From Cladophialophora immunda (taxonomy: Eukaryota > Ascomycota > Eurotiomycetes > Chaetothyriales > Herpotrichiellaceae), in contig NW_015622544.1 in NCBI RefSeq assembly GCF_000835495.1, forward strand, positions 1,507,704 through 1,571,703: a DNA stretch of 64,000 nt, in the 5' to 3' direction. This document shows, piece after piece, positions 1 through 11,312 of this stretch. Position 1 is the first letter of the stretch. Each line of letters begins with the position of its first letter. A program made the translations under genes and the position numbers. The notes beneath the pieces were generated by a model that had not been told where the DNA came from, searched no databases, and worked only from the letters and a program-made list of their open reading frames with translations.

Positions 1-699
1 CTCCGTAAATTTCTGCGGCCTCTCCTCCAATTGCAGACAGACATCTGCAAAGCTTGACATGGCGCCGTTCGATCGTATTGTCGGATTCGGTGTCGTTTCG
101 CACCGGCGGACCCGATGAATGGTCCGAGTGGCCTCATCTTGCCCTCTCCTCCCCTCGATTTCTCGGATGCACATTCTCGCAATGTTCGACTCTTCTCGAA
201 ACTGGACTTCGGCCCCAACCGACTCGGCCGAATCTGCCGTCAGTGGCTCCTCACATGGCAGCCTCTGGTAAGCCAACCCGGCGGCCTCCATCATAATCAT
301 GGGGCGGTGGTGGTCCAGGAAAAAGGTGGCCGGCTGACTAAATCAATTAGTCTTCCACTCCATATTCTGCACAAGGTTGGGTGTATGAGCCATTTTTCGT
401 TTATTGTCTTCCTCTGGTCGATCTCAAAGCAGCGAAGTTCGGCAGTTACTTAGATCCCGGGGAGTAGAAAAGACCTCGCAGATTATCGTGGCCGCAGTCC
501 GATCTAACACTCGTGTGACCAGACGTCGCTTTTTGCTTTCCGGAGTCGGCACGTTGTCGGTGCCTTTAAACAGAGCGAGAGCGAGAAGCTCGAACAACAA
601 GAGGTATGTGGAAATGTTCGAGCATGGATTCTTTGGCACAACTACGATTGTGTGTTAGGACGGGCGCCGGCATCTTCTTGCTGCCATCAATCATGCGCT
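1..699. other. Left-edge region without a recognisable gene
   Basis: Only short overlapping open frames occur on both strands, none with a recognisable motif. The right part is presumably the 3' flank of the minus-strand gene that ends at 700. I see no RNA gene or repeat. Confidence 0.5.
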
Positions 700-1011
700 T
701 CACCCTCTGCCTTCCAATTGCTCCTGGTCCTCAACGAGGTCCTGGCAACGGTAAATCATATCCCAGCCATGTTCTCTGATCCCCTCCCAATTATTCCACA
801 ACCATTCACTGCCTGTGGGTGTGGTAAACCACCAGACGTTTTTAACCACAGACGCGTGCTGGTATTCCCGCCGACGGTTGACGAATATTCGTCTTGGCTC
901 CTGGATGTCGGGAGGCTGGGGGACCTTTGCCTGAAGCCGGTCGAGCTCAAGGAACATTCGTTCCCTGCAAGGCAAGCCGTCATCTTCTCCTGGAAAGATT
1001 CGCCACTGGAT

Positions 1012-1064
<53 letters not shown>

Positions 1065-4000
1065 TCTCTTCTTCCTCCTCTTCGCCTTCGTCACTGAATT
1101 CCTCAGTGTCACCCAATCCTCGCTCTTGAGACGATCCTCCACTATCACCATCCCCATATTCCCAATTGTCTTCAGGTCCTCCACTATCACCGTCCCCATA
1201 TTCCCCATTGTCTTCAGATCCTCCACTATCACCGTCCCCATATTCCCCATTGTCTTCAGATCCTCCACTATCACCGTCCCCATATTCCCCATTGTCTTCA
1301 GATCCTCCACTATCACCGTCCCCATATTCCCCATTGTCTTCAGATCCTCCACTATCACCGTACCCATATCCTCCACCATAGCCGTCGTTGTCTTCTTCAT
1401 CGCTATAGCTCCAAGGGTCCTCTCCACCCTCTTCATCCGATTTCTCTTCTGTCCCACTTTCCTCATCTTCATTAATACCGCGTTCGGCGTTGGCAGGAAA
1501 GGCATAGTAGGAGGACGTCGTATCTTGGTTCTCGCCTGTCTCTTCTCCTCTGCGGTGAGTCTCGGCTATCGTTCTTTGCCTTTCATATGCAAGTTGAGCC
1601 GCTTCGAACTCACCGTCTAATGGGTCCGAATGACCTTGAGAATCGTCTTCGGGCTCCGGGAACATGGTCGTGTATTCGAAGACGTCGTCATCAAGTGGAG
1701 GATATTGGCTGACCATTTCTCCTTGGTTCTCAGTGTCCCCCTCAACCTCACCTGGAGTGGTTTGGCTTGCCATGTCGATTTGTCCTTGGAACCCATCGTC
1801 ACCATCACCGCCTGCAACCATGTATTGAGAATTTTCGTTCATCTCATTCGCTCTATCCTGAGATTGTGTGCCACCCGGTAGGGCGTCGCTATTCCGGGAA
1901 ACCTGGCTACCAGGATTCACCGGCGCCACCGTGTATGTCAGGTTTGCAAAAGGGTTCACGGTCTGCTGCGACGAGTCTTCAAGAAGAATATCTCGCAGCG
2001 AAGGGTCGCATCGGAAATACACAGACTTCATTGGCAAGAGCTTTCGGCCCAGACCCGCATATCGAGTGGCCCGGTTGTGTGCAAGTATGCCAGGGTACTG
2101 TTCTCCAGGTAGCAGGTTGTTGTCGTCCCGCCTGCGCTTAACACCCCCCACTTTTTCGCGACGTTCAGCTTCCAGGTCTGCCTCGTGGTGGATTTGTAGA
2201 CCAGGAAGTGGAGACTGAAGGGGGTTTTCTTCGCACCGCCGGGGTTGGTATGTCGATTGATCAGCAGAGTCATTGCTTGCCGCCTGGGGAATCTCAAACG
2301 TTGCGCCACTATTGAACTCAAGGAGCGCGGCCACCTCTTCCGGCGTCATTAACTCTTCCTGCATTTCCGTAGGATGCAAATGGGATTCCAAAAGGTCATA
2401 TTGCTCCGGAGTGGCTGAGCCATCCCGTTCAATGTCCATGCCAGTCGGGAGTGCGGGCTCATATCCTGGCACTATCACAGCAGCCTGTTCCTGTATCACA
2501 GGCGGTTGCACTTGCGAGGGGGGCGTCTGAAGCGCTTCTTTGGCCAACGGAATCTGAGCTGCAGGCCCGTCATGTTCATATTCCATATCCACGGCTCCTA
2601 GCCCCAAAGATAAACCACTCATGGAGGCTGACAAGAATTCGTCTATGCCGTCATCTGTGGCGCTCTTGTGCGGCCTGAGATGCAAAGGGTCGGTTTCTGA
2701 TGCATCTTCAGTCACTTCCATGGGATCTGAGTCCGCTTGGTCGTCATCTTCAATCACTTCCATGGGATCTGAGTCCGCATGACCGCCATCGCCAATCCCT
2801 TCTATGGGACCCGAGTTCGCCTGGCCGCTAGCAGGAGAGAAGGCCGCAGCTCTCGACGCAGTCTCTGCGATAGATTGCGCTTGGTACTCAGCAGACATGA
2901 GACTGAACGACTGCAAGGACCTCAAGAAGGCAGGATCGATTCCAGGTGTACTGAGGGACTGCTCTTGGTCTGGGGCTTGATGTTCAGGAGCGGGACGCTC
3001 TGCAGCAAATTTGAGCTGTTGTTGCTCACCAGCGGATGCAGCAATCACCGGAATCGACTCTTCGGCTGATAAACGAACACCTGTGGCCGTTGGACCTTGC
3101 GCATCTATAACCATCGACTCTCGCAATGCTGCAGGCGCCTCCTCTGCGCGGAAATGACATGTATGGCTGACCACCGACCCGTCAGACTCTGTTGCGAATG
3201 TCACTCCACGGCTTTGTTCAGGCCGACTCGTCTTCGGTAGTGCTGTTCGAGTCTGACTGCGGAGTCCACCAGGACGACGTCTTCCTGCGCCGCTGGATTG
3301 ATCGACAACCGGCTGCTTTGACGGGGTCGAGACAGGAGTGTCCGAATCGAATAAGCCGCCAAAGTCAGCGATTTCTAAGTCGATAGAGTCGTCGGTCGCT
3401 CCGGTTGCATTGTCGGTCCATCCAGCAGGAGACTCAGTCGGTTCCTGGAAACGTTCCTCTATGTCAACCGTGCCAAGCTGGCTCGGGGAGTGAATGCCTT
3501 CGCTGCACAAACCAATGTCACTCGCTTGGCTGTTGTTGCTGCCAGCGTCGTCCTGAAGAGACTTGTCTCTGCTCTCTGTAGGCCCCTCTTCCTCCGCAAT
3601 TGCTTCGAGGATACCTGTTGACGGACCAGAGGCTTTTGGACTAACGTCCTCCTCTTCGTCATCCTCTACAGTCGGATGTCGTAGGGAATATTCTCCCCTC
3701 CTACTTTGTTCCTGCGGCTCATTATCCTCGTCCTTCTTGTCGTCCTCCGAGTAAGTCGACGAGATGGGTGCACAAGCGGGAGAGTCGACAGACTCAGGCA
3801 CCATCGTGATACTTTGCTCTTTGAAACTGGGCTCGGAATCATGAACGGTAGCTAGCTCTTGCTCGTGCTGTAACAGAGGAGTGGGATTTAGATCGGGCTG
3901 AAAGGGACACTTGTCTGTCGAAAGGCCGTAATCATCTGTTATGAAGTCTTCCGGCACCACGAGGTCATGTTCGTTGACAGCGGTTGGCCAAAGCTGACTA

Positions 4001-5496
4001 TTTGCAGGCTCATTCTCGTGCGATTTCTCGAGCACGGGAATATCTTTCAAAGCAGGTAAAACGTTCATACTCGATTGTGAGAGAGGCGTATTTTCGGATT
4101 CGGGAGCAACGGTATCTTCTGGTCCCTGCGCGATCAGATGAGCCGGCCGGGGCTGTTCGAGACTCCCAATTGAAACGTCTGCCAACCGCAGGCTTGAAGC
4201 CTCAGTCTGCACTTCTGGCTTTTCGTTGGGAAGCAGTTCTCTTGACTCCTGGGTCGATGTCACAACAGCTGTCTTTTCCAGTCTGCTAGACCTCAGGGGT
4301 ATGCGCCGGGGTATTCGGTGTTGACTGTTGGACCTCTGCCACGGCGACTTTCTGGTTTTGAAGATTCCCGTCTCGGTATAATTCTCGCGGTCAATTAGCG
4401 GAGGGTCTTCCGATGATGATGCTGTTGGCAGATTCTCTTCGACATCCACAGTCTGATGGGGGAGGCTCTCTTCATCATCGTCCTTGCGAGTTTCTGTTAG
4501 ATTCGACGTGACTTGAGTGGCAATTGTTGCGTCCAGTGGAATATTTGTCGTCGAGTCCGGGGCAGGCACTACCCCCTCAACAGACAATGGCTCAGTGGCG
4601 GCTTCGACGATGGGCTCCGGCTCTTCTTCTCTCCCTGTATGCCACTCGATAAACCTGTCTAGGTTGTCTTGCAGGTAGAGGAGGGCGAGAGGAGCATAGC
4701 GGCACAACAACACGAGGCCTTTCCTTGCCGCTGCAGGACCGAATTTGGTCACGAGTGGAACGCCGACCAGAATAAAAGCAGCCTTTGCTGGATGAGTAGG
4801 TACCAGTCTCAGGAAAATGGCGAGTGCCTTGTTCAACAAGTCTCGGACGACGAAGAACCTCTTCCTGGCAAACTCAATGACCGGCTTCATTTTTCTGTCT
4901 GCATGTGCATTCACGAAGATAGATGCAAGGTCCCATGGAGGAGAGAATACGTTGAGGGCGGACGGCCTAGTCTCGGAGATGTTTATGTCCATGAAAACAT
5001 CGCTAGCTTGGGGAATTTCATGATCGAGCCATTCATGAGGCATGCAAGTTTCGTTGTTCACAGTAACAGAGCTGGTAGGATATCTGTCGTTGAGGTCGCC
5101 AGTTCGGAATCTGACAATCTCTTCAACCTGGATGATTGTGCCATTGTGCCATGCTGCAACCGCGAAGAACCGAGGAGTCACATCTGGGCTGCTCTTCGAT
5201 ACTATTGTCTCGATAATGTTGGGGACTTTAAGGGCCGTGGGTGTGGGTGTTGGTGCAGGCAATGAAGTGGGATGCATGACCGGGATACCACCTTTCTGTG
5301 AGTGGACTATTGCAACAAGCTGTTCTTCTGCTTTCTTTGGATTTTTGAGGAGGTGCCAGCCGAGAACGCCCGCAAAGCCAATTGTGCCAGCTGCACCAAC
5401 GAAGATCTCAATGTCTTGAGTGGTGATGCGAGGTATGGCTGCAACATTGCTGATGAGCCAGACTAAGAAGAGGAGAGTCCACTTGAAGGACAGCAT
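700..5496 (-). CDS. Large acidic repeat-rich protein with signal peptide, function unknown
   Basis: A single uninterrupted frame of 1598 residues from an ATG at 5496; no family recognised. Residues 1-20 look like a cleavable signal peptide (hydrophobic core, small residues before IPRIT). A second hydrophobic stretch lies at about 32-50 and a third amphipathic/hydrophobic block at about 230-275. From about residue 290 onward the protein is low-complexity, very rich in E, D, S, P and Q, and probably disordered. It carries three 14-residue repeats (2704-2829), five further 14-residue Gly/Asp/Glu repeats (1135-1344) and a run of 17 aspartates (1012-1062). The last ~80 residues are different: Arg- and Trp-rich (VWWFTTP, WLWNNWEG), and could be a small folded domain. 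A membrane-anchored or secreted scaffold is possible, but no function can be assigned. Repeat length is likely variable between strains. Confidence 0.75.
1012..1062 (-). repeat. (GTC)17 trinucleotide repeat coding poly-Asp
   Basis: Seventeen perfect GTC units on the plus strand, read as GAC (Asp) in the minus-strand 1598-aa protein. The tract is in frame and follows a Glu/Ser-rich segment. Perfect triplet runs of this length are prone to slippage. Confidence 0.95.
1135..1344 (-). repeat. Five 42-bp tandem repeats (14-aa unit)
   Basis: Five contiguous 42-bp units encode SEDNGEYGDGDSGG four times and the diverged PEDNWEYGDGDSGG once (units start at 1135, 1177, 1219, 1261 and 1303). A partial unit continues to about 1371. 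The copies are nearly identical at DNA level, which suggests recent expansion or homogenisation. Confidence 0.95.
2704..2829 (-). repeat. Three degenerate 42-bp tandem repeats (14-aa unit)
   Basis: Units 2704-2745, 2746-2787 and 2788-2829 encode DDQADSDPMEVTED, GGHADSDPMEVIED and SGQANSGPIEGIGD. The period matches the C-terminal repeat in the same gene, but the unit sequence is unrelated and older-looking. Confidence 0.85.
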
Positions 5497-6774
5497 GGTG
5501 GAGGTGTTTGAGGGATGTGTTGAAGTTGTTCGGCGGTTTCAGGAGATGGGGTGGTGCGAGGCTCTCGTGCTTTTCGCTAACCTTCTGCTCGGGCTTACGA
5601 CAGCTGCGGAAGGTGAAAGTGTTTCTCGTGAGGTGAACTCGACGATTTGCGAGGGCGATTGCGACCGTGTTTCTCTCGCGTTGGTAGGAGTGGGCGCTGG
5701 ATGGTAAGGGCTCGAAAGGACGCTAGGTTTGGGGGAAAGATGTTTGTGGGAGAAGGAATAAAGGGTAGAGGCAGATGCAAGTGGGCTCTATTGTTTTGAT
5801 GAAGTGAATAGGCATATCGAATTTTTATTCGAAGGCTGCCGGAGCGAATCAATGGGTGAGGCAGTTGCAGGGCCGTTGATTGTACTGAACACCAGGCTAT
5901 GCGAACAGCTCAATATTTGCAAGGCAGCCTTGTGCGCCAACAGAGAGCGAGACGGGCGGCTTATGGATGGATTGTAGTCTTTGACTATGCCGTATAGCGT
6001 TGCGGTGGATCTTGATGAATATAGAATATATTTCTACAGGGCCGCGAGGCTGAAGATTCAAGGAGGTGGAAACAAGTGCTTGTGCTTTTTCTCTTGCGCC
6101 GGGTGTAGCGGGGACTTTTACGCATTAATCAATCTATCATGGGTGTTTGCTATTTCAGGCAGCTCTATGTATACGGGACAAAGATCTATTCTGTTCGTTC
6201 AGCGCTTTGTCCCAGCTTTGTACTCCGTACAGAGTCACAGCCTCGTCGATTGTTCTGCGACAAAGGTTGAGTTATCTGTTCGGGCCAATCACAGCGACCC
6301 GTAACCAGCGTACCGTAAAATACCGACCAACGTGCAGTTTTGGGGGGGAGCAATTCAAATGACATGTAATAACGGATACAACACTCAGCTGCCTGTCATT
6401 TGAAGATCCCCTATGACATCAACCTGTGATCTTCAGGCACATCGTCGGTGCCTCGTCTTGAGCCCTTGACATGTGCGAAGCACCACCCGAAAAAGGGTAA
6501 TATCGCACCCAAAACCTGTTTTTGAAGGCCCCCCTCCCTCGTGGCACTGGGTCGAACGTTTGTGGCGTGCAAAGAAAGGAAAGTTCCCACCTTTGAAGGA
6601 AATATATTCCTCTCCAGTTCCAACACCACCCCCCATCCAAACCACTTTCACCCTAACCACTGGGTAGCCAGATTGAAGATACACCGACCGTCTACTTGCC
6701 TTGTGATCGAGAAGTCTTTAACTCTCCAAAAACCATCCTCCTCCACCTCCCGAACTTGCCAGAGTCACGCCAAA
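5497..6774. other. Divergent intergenic region
   Basis: Separates the minus-strand repeat protein from the small plus-strand gene at 6775. Overlapping short frames near 6411-6684 on both strands show no motif or codon pattern and look like shadows of a CT-rich 5' leader. No RNA gene seen. Confidence 0.5.
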
Positions 6775-7098
6775 ATGTCGGACGATGCTGGGTTCTTCAA
6801 AAAGACGTCCGAGGCCGTCGCCAACGCCGGCGCCTCTATCGCAGGCGCTGTTTCCGGGTCCCTGTCACTAGGCGCCTCGGCCAGCCACAAGAAGACAACC
6901 ACGACGAAAACAAAGACTACCCTCCCCGCAGAACAACAACAGTACTACATTGCAAACGGAGGGGCGGGACAGCCTCCCCAAGGACGCATTACCAGTGGAG
7001 GAGTGGGCGAGCAGAAGAGGATTACCTCAAAGGAGGCTGATGCCTTGTATCAGGAGCGTATGGAGGACGAGTACGCGAAGAGGGAGGGCGGTGCTTGA
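6775..7098 (+). CDS. Small hypothetical protein (107 aa)
   Basis: The ATG at 6775 follows a CT-rich leader and has a good fungal context (AAAATG). The 107-residue product has an Ala/Gly/Ser-rich amphipathic first third (about 12-40), a Lys/Thr-rich middle, a Gln/Gly-rich linker and a charged C-terminal helix (EADALYQERMEDEYAKREG). There is no signal peptide or long membrane segment. The frame is open further upstream, but this is the first ATG with good context and upstream sequence looks like UTR. It resembles small, conserved, uncharacterised ascomycete proteins; no function can be given. It stands alone, with the DUF4202 gene 427 bp downstream on the same strand. Confidence 0.6.
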   Translation: MSDDAGFFKKTSEAVANAGASIAGAVSGSLSLGASASHKKTTTTKTKTTLPAEQQQYYIANGGAGQPPQGRITSGGVGEQKRITSKEADALYQERMEDEYAKREGGA

Positions 7099-7525
7099 AT
7101 ACGGCGGGAACAACAGGTTCCTGGTGTCAGCTAGAACTGAGCCAGGGCAGAGCGCCGGACGGTTGTCAGGCGTCTCGAGCGATTATAGATTAGGGCGTAG
7201 GGTTCCTCAACTCAGGATTATTCTGCTCGCCTTTTCGTGAGTGCAAAAGATATTTCTTCCAACCTGCTGAGCTCTTGGGTAGCATTTCTGTACACTGTGT
7301 AGGGATCCCAATGCCGGGTTGAACACATGAAAGGGAAGATCGCATCGATATCCCACGACTTGCAGTGTGACATCATAGTCTTGCTGGAGGGAAACCTTCG
7401 GCAGATTCGGCCGCGAAACTCAATTGCGCTCTGCCCTCCTGCGATTCTTTACAACGGTATCAAATCGACAAGACTGGTGCCTGTCTGGAGTATAACTCAC
7501 GATCCAACTATCGCTATATCTTGTC
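7099..7525. other. Intergenic, nothing recognised
   Basis: 427 bp between two plus-strand genes. A short frame (7327-7596) overlaps the next gene out of phase and has no features. It presumably holds the terminator of the upstream gene and the promoter of the downstream one. Confidence 0.5.
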
Positions 7526-8125
7526 ATGGCTCCCGACGTGTCAAAGGCACTGGAACTAATAGACACCGCTCACAGAGAGGACCCGAACACGATTGAAATC
7601 AAAGGCGAAAAAGTACCCTACGAGCTGCACTATGCTCAGAAAATGACCAAATTCCTCGACCTACACACCCCAAATGCCGGTCCCCTGCTTGTCACGGCTG
7701 CCCGGGCACAGCACTTCCGGCGCTGGGAAGTGCCTCGAGACAGCTACCCCCGCACCAAAGCCGGGTACTTCGCCTGGCGCACGTTCCTCAAAAATCGACA
7801 GGCCGAGCAGGTCAAGCAGATATGTGTGGAATGCTCGTACACCGAAGAGGAGGCGGGCAAAGTGGCGGCGCTGATTGCAAAGGAGGACCTGAAAAAGGGG
7901 GAAGGTAAGGGCGACGCCGACGCGCAGGTCATCGAGGACGTGGCCTGTCTGGTGTTTCTGGACGACCAATTTGACGAGTTCGAGAAGGGGCACGACGAGG
8001 AGAAGATCATCGGGATATTGCAGAAGACATGGGTGAAGATGGGGAAGAGAGGGCAGGAGCTGGCGTTGGCGATGGATCTGAGTGAGAGGGCAAAGGAGAT
8101 GATAGGCAAGGCTCTGGCTGGGTGA
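7526..8125 (+). CDS. DUF4202 family protein
   Basis: Intronless 199-residue protein. The opening pattern (KALELIDTAHREDPNTIEIKG), the ELHYAQKMTKFLDLHTP segment, the TAARAQHFRRWEVPRDSYPRT core and the later VACLVFLDDQFDEFEKGHDEEKI stretch match what I know of the DUF4202 family (PF13875) over its full length. These proteins occur in bacteria and fungi, are all-helical in appearance and carry conserved His, Arg and Asp residues arranged somewhat like an HD-type metal site. Their reaction is not known to me. No signal or membrane segment, so probably cytosolic. It starts at the first ATG (7526); length is normal for the family. Confidence 0.85.
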   Translation: MAPDVSKALELIDTAHREDPNTIEIKGEKVPYELHYAQKMTKFLDLHTPNAGPLLVTAARAQHFRRWEVPRDSYPRTKAGYFAWRTFLKNRQAEQVKQICVECSYTEEEAGKVAALIAKEDLKKGEGKGDADAQVIEDVACLVFLDDQFDEFEKGHDEEKIIGILQKTWVKMGKRGQELALAMDLSERAKEMIGKALAG

Positions 8126-8687
8126 TGGGAGGCAGGTCTGGCTTGAATGTGCTCGAGCAGACCAGCCGGAGTCGAGGACGGCCATATCATACCCTGCGTT
8201 CAACACTTGGACCACGACCTTGGCCGTCCCCAGGTGTCGATAGATCTGCTGGTTCTGGTATTGCAAAGGGAGGGACGACATCATCTACCAGCCTCCATTG
8301 TTGAAGCAATTCAGGGACACACTCGACGGAGAGTTCCCAGTGTTGGTCATCAGCCTCAGTCGAACAGGCGAGGGGTGTTGCACAAATCCCCGTGAGCCGT
8401 GGGACATTCCAAAAGCTCGCTGTTCCCAACTCGCCCACCACTGTTCCAGTCCCACAAGTTGGCAGCCAGGCGGGTAAAGATCGGTCCTTACGGTAGCATG
8501 TGGGAAATCGCGGGCACCAGCGGGCCTCCGCACATCTCAACCCCGCGATATTCGGACACGTCCATCTTATATCAATACCCTGAGCACTCTCGAGATCTGA
8601 CCTGGCAATCTGAGACTGGCCGTCTCTTGCAGAATCTGACGCACTGAAATCTCACACACTCGGTAGCGCATTCCTCGCAATCCAGAA
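8126..8687. other. Intergenic, nothing recognised
   Basis: Holds the 3' end of the DUF4202 transcript and the promoter and leader of the amidohydrolase gene. Open frames on both strands are short and overlapping. No RNA gene or repeat seen. Confidence 0.5.
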
Positions 8688-9797
8688 ATGTCTCCCTACC
8701 CGAAAGTCGACTGCCACTCCCACTTCCTGCCAGCGTGAGTTCATTCTCATAGGCGCGAAGTCCTATTAATCAGCCATCCAACAGAGAATACCGCAAGGCA
8801 CTCGCTGAAAATGGCCACAAGAATCCTGACGGCATGCCAGCGGTCCCAGTATGTCTGCAGGGCGCCAACCAAGCAACATAGCTAGCTAACGGCGGGTCAG
8901 GAATGGAGCGAAGAGAGTCATCTCACCATGATGAAATCTATCAACGTGACCAAATCAATCCTCAGCATCAGCACACCTGGAGTCCACCTCAAGGCCGGAG
9001 ACGATGCGCTTGCCCGAAAGCTTGCCCGACATGTCAACGAGGTCGGGGCAGACCTGAAGAAGCGCATGCCCGACCAGTTTGGCTTCTTTGCCTCTCTGCC
9101 TCTGCCGGACGTTGAGGGCGCCCTGCAAGAGATCTCCTATGCCTTGGATCACCTCAATGCTGATGGGTTTGTCGTGCTCACCAACTTCCACGGGACGTAT
9201 CTCGGGCACAAGGACTTTGATGCCGTCTTCGATGAGTTGAACCGCAGGAACGCCGTTGTCTTCATCCATCCTACCACGCCGTGCTTGTCGTCCGGGACCG
9301 CGGCGACTCCGCTCCCTCAGTTCCCAAGGCCAATGTTTGAGTTCTTGTTCGACAGTGCCCGCGCAGTCATCAATCTGTTCCTGACCGGCACCGTGAAGCG
9401 ATGTCCCAACATCACGTTCCACATGTCACACGTCGGAGGGGCATTCCCGCCCCTGATCAACCGGTTCTCGAGCGTGGCCGAGATCATGAAGCTGGGGGGA
9501 TCTGCCAACGAGGTCACTCCGGCCTGGGTCAAGGAGAGGCTCAACACGCAATTCTACTTCGACACGGCGGGCTGGGCGTTCCCGGAGCAGGCAAAGGGGC
9601 TGCTGGAGTATGTCACCGTCGACAGGATGCTGTTCGGGAGCGACTTCCCATACACACCCTTGCCGGTGGTTCAAGCCTTGTCCAAGCAGCACGACGAATA
9701 CCTGCCCCAGGTGTTTGCCAGTGACGACGACAAGGAGAAACTATGTAGCAGGAACGCTTTGCAGCTCTTCAAAAAAGCTTCCAGCAAGCTTTCTTGA
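8688..9797 (+). CDS. ACMSD-family amidohydrolase/decarboxylase
   Basis: Three exons: 8688-8734, 8785-8848 and 8901-9797, giving 335 residues. Introns are 50 and 52 bp with GTGAGT and GTATGT donors. The first exon is essential because it supplies the metal-binding VDCHSHFLP (HxH at residues 10 and 12). Further family marks are HPTTP, the metal-ligand His in ITFHMSHVGGAFPPLINRF, and LFGSDFP with its catalytic Asp near the end. This is the amidohydrolase-2 fold (PF04909) of 2-amino-3-carboxymuconate-semialdehyde, gamma-resorcylate and 6-methylsalicylate decarboxylases: Zn-dependent, non-oxidative removal of CO2 from aromatic or unsaturated acids. The GGAFPPLINRF segment is most like the fungal salicylate-type decarboxylases, but the substrate cannot be read from sequence. 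No polyketide synthase lies nearby, which argues for catabolism. Likely cytosolic. Confidence 0.88.
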
Positions 9798-10385
9798 GCG
9801 AGATAGCAAGAGGCATCGGATTAGGCTTTTCTAGACGATCACGAGGATCGCGTACGATCTACCCTTCGCCTCCTGGTGGGCGAGTCAGCTTCGACAATGC
9901 TGAATCTTTTCCTTATCAAGCTCTGTTCTCGCACCACGTCCTGAGACGCCTGTTTGTTTGGGCACACCAGGACCCTTTCGCTGATCATGCTGCACGACCG
10001 GGAAGCTGAGGGATGGCGGACTGCTCCTATTAGACTCCGGCTCATGGCTTGTCGTGTGACAAGGCTCAGGGCAGCTTCCTCCGCTTTGATCGGAGAACTC
10101 TTCCGAAGCCACAGCGCCCCTCCCTGCCCTCCAGCATTTGCAATGATCGTCATGCTGCTGTCGTCAGATAATGCCAGGTGAAGTCATTGTAGCAGCGACA
10201 CTCAACAAGGGACTGGGCTGTGTAGGTGCGTTCAGGATGATATATCTGTGGGTGGCGCGTCTCTCGTAACCAGCCGTGGGTGACACTCCGCAAGAAATCA
10301 ATCCATAAGCAAAGCGAAATTTGACAACCAGAAACCAAACCACCGCAACATTGTCTACTGCACTTAATTGATCCTGGTCTTGAGA
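9798..10385. other. Intergenic, nothing recognised
   Basis: 588 bp. Short frames on both strands (for example 9839-10153 minus) lack motifs and stop-free length beyond chance. Contains the promoter of the small gene at 10386. Confidence 0.45.
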
Positions 10386-10739
10386 ATGGCGGACAGCCAG
10401 GCGGCAAACACGACGGGCACCTCAGAAGGTCCTGCATCCTCGCACTCGGAACTGTTTGGCCTGCAAGGCCAGAAGAGAGCATCGACAACCGCAGGCGCTG
10501 GAGCAGGATCAGGCATCATCGGGACGAGCGGGCACGCTGGAGCGGCAAACAAGGGCGTCGATCTCGACACAGGGAGCGCCATTCAGAGCGCAGGGGTTGC
10601 AGGCGTCGCAGAGGGAGGGAAGAGCAGCACTGTCACCGGATCTGGCGGCGAGACTCTCACTCCGAGTCAAGGAACCGGAGATGTTAGACCGGCTGGCGAA
10701 GAGAAGGGCGTCTTTGACAAGTTGAACCCGCTAAAGTGA
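10386..10739 (+). CDS. Small Gly/Ala/Ser-rich hypothetical protein (117 aa)
   Basis: A 117-residue protein from the ATG at 10386 (CTTGAGAATGGCGGACAG context). It is rich in Gly, Ala, Ser and Thr, with little hydrophobic content, so it is probably disordered and soluble. The C-terminal end GVFDKLNPLK is a compact amphipathic motif that I associate with a group of small, conserved, uncharacterised fungal proteins. The composition recalls stress-induced hydrophilins, but that is only a resemblance. No intron, signal peptide or membrane segment. Confidence 0.6.
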   Translation: MADSQAANTTGTSEGPASSHSELFGLQGQKRASTTAGAGAGSGIIGTSGHAGAANKGVDLDTGSAIQSAGVAGVAEGGKSSTVTGSGGETLTPSQGTGDVRPAGEEKGVFDKLNPLK

Positions 10740-11312
10740 GAGTGTGTTGAGGAGGAACACAGCAGCTCGGGGAGCAGGCAAGAAGTTGGCCTCGAGATTT
10801 GAAGGAGAAGGGAAGAAGCCATCAACGACTGTACAAACATGCTTGAGATATCCCAATGCGACTCCTTCGACTGGTTAATCGGTAGAATCTTCATCTCGTC
10901 CCAGTAATAAAAGCACATAGGCATACCATCCTCCCAAAGTCGGGAAAATACCATCGGGGGAGGGAGGGGGGGTTTAACTGCAAGGAGAGGGGTGGCGGAC
11001 CGCGTACGTGCTAAAGATGGGCAAGCGGTGGTGGCGCGACCATTGACAAGCCCAAGCGTGGCAGGCGCTACGGGTTCCTCTTGGGCCTCACCAGGTAACG
11101 AGTGGTTGCTGCCAGGGGACTTGGGCGCCCGGGAGGCGCTTATAAGCCACACCAACGGACAACAGTCCCATCTGCGGCTGCCGTGGAAATGGGGAAAACG
11201 GTGCACTCGACCCTCTCTGTCTGGTCTGGCGGCTGTGATCCAACTCGCCTCGCCAACTTCGTGACTCTGCTGCAACTCTGTACAATACTACAATCCCAAC
11301 CTCCAGACGCCA
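10740..11312. other. Promoter region of the WHI2-like gene
   Basis: A TATAAG sequence begins at 11141, about 170 bp before the candidate start at 11313, followed by a CT-rich leader. The open frame on the minus strand (10667-11275) has no features and is probably chance. No RNA gene seen. Confidence 0.45.

Noticed and set aside
756..1505. 249-codon minus-strand frame with VIVEDLKTMGNMGT repeats
   Set aside because: A shadow of the 42-bp repeat in another phase of the 1598-residue gene; the plus-strand 652-1620 frame is the same effect.
10667..11275. 202-codon minus-strand frame overlapping the 3' end of the small gene at 10386
   Set aside because: No ATG-supported start with a motif; runs across a promoter-like region; probably chance.
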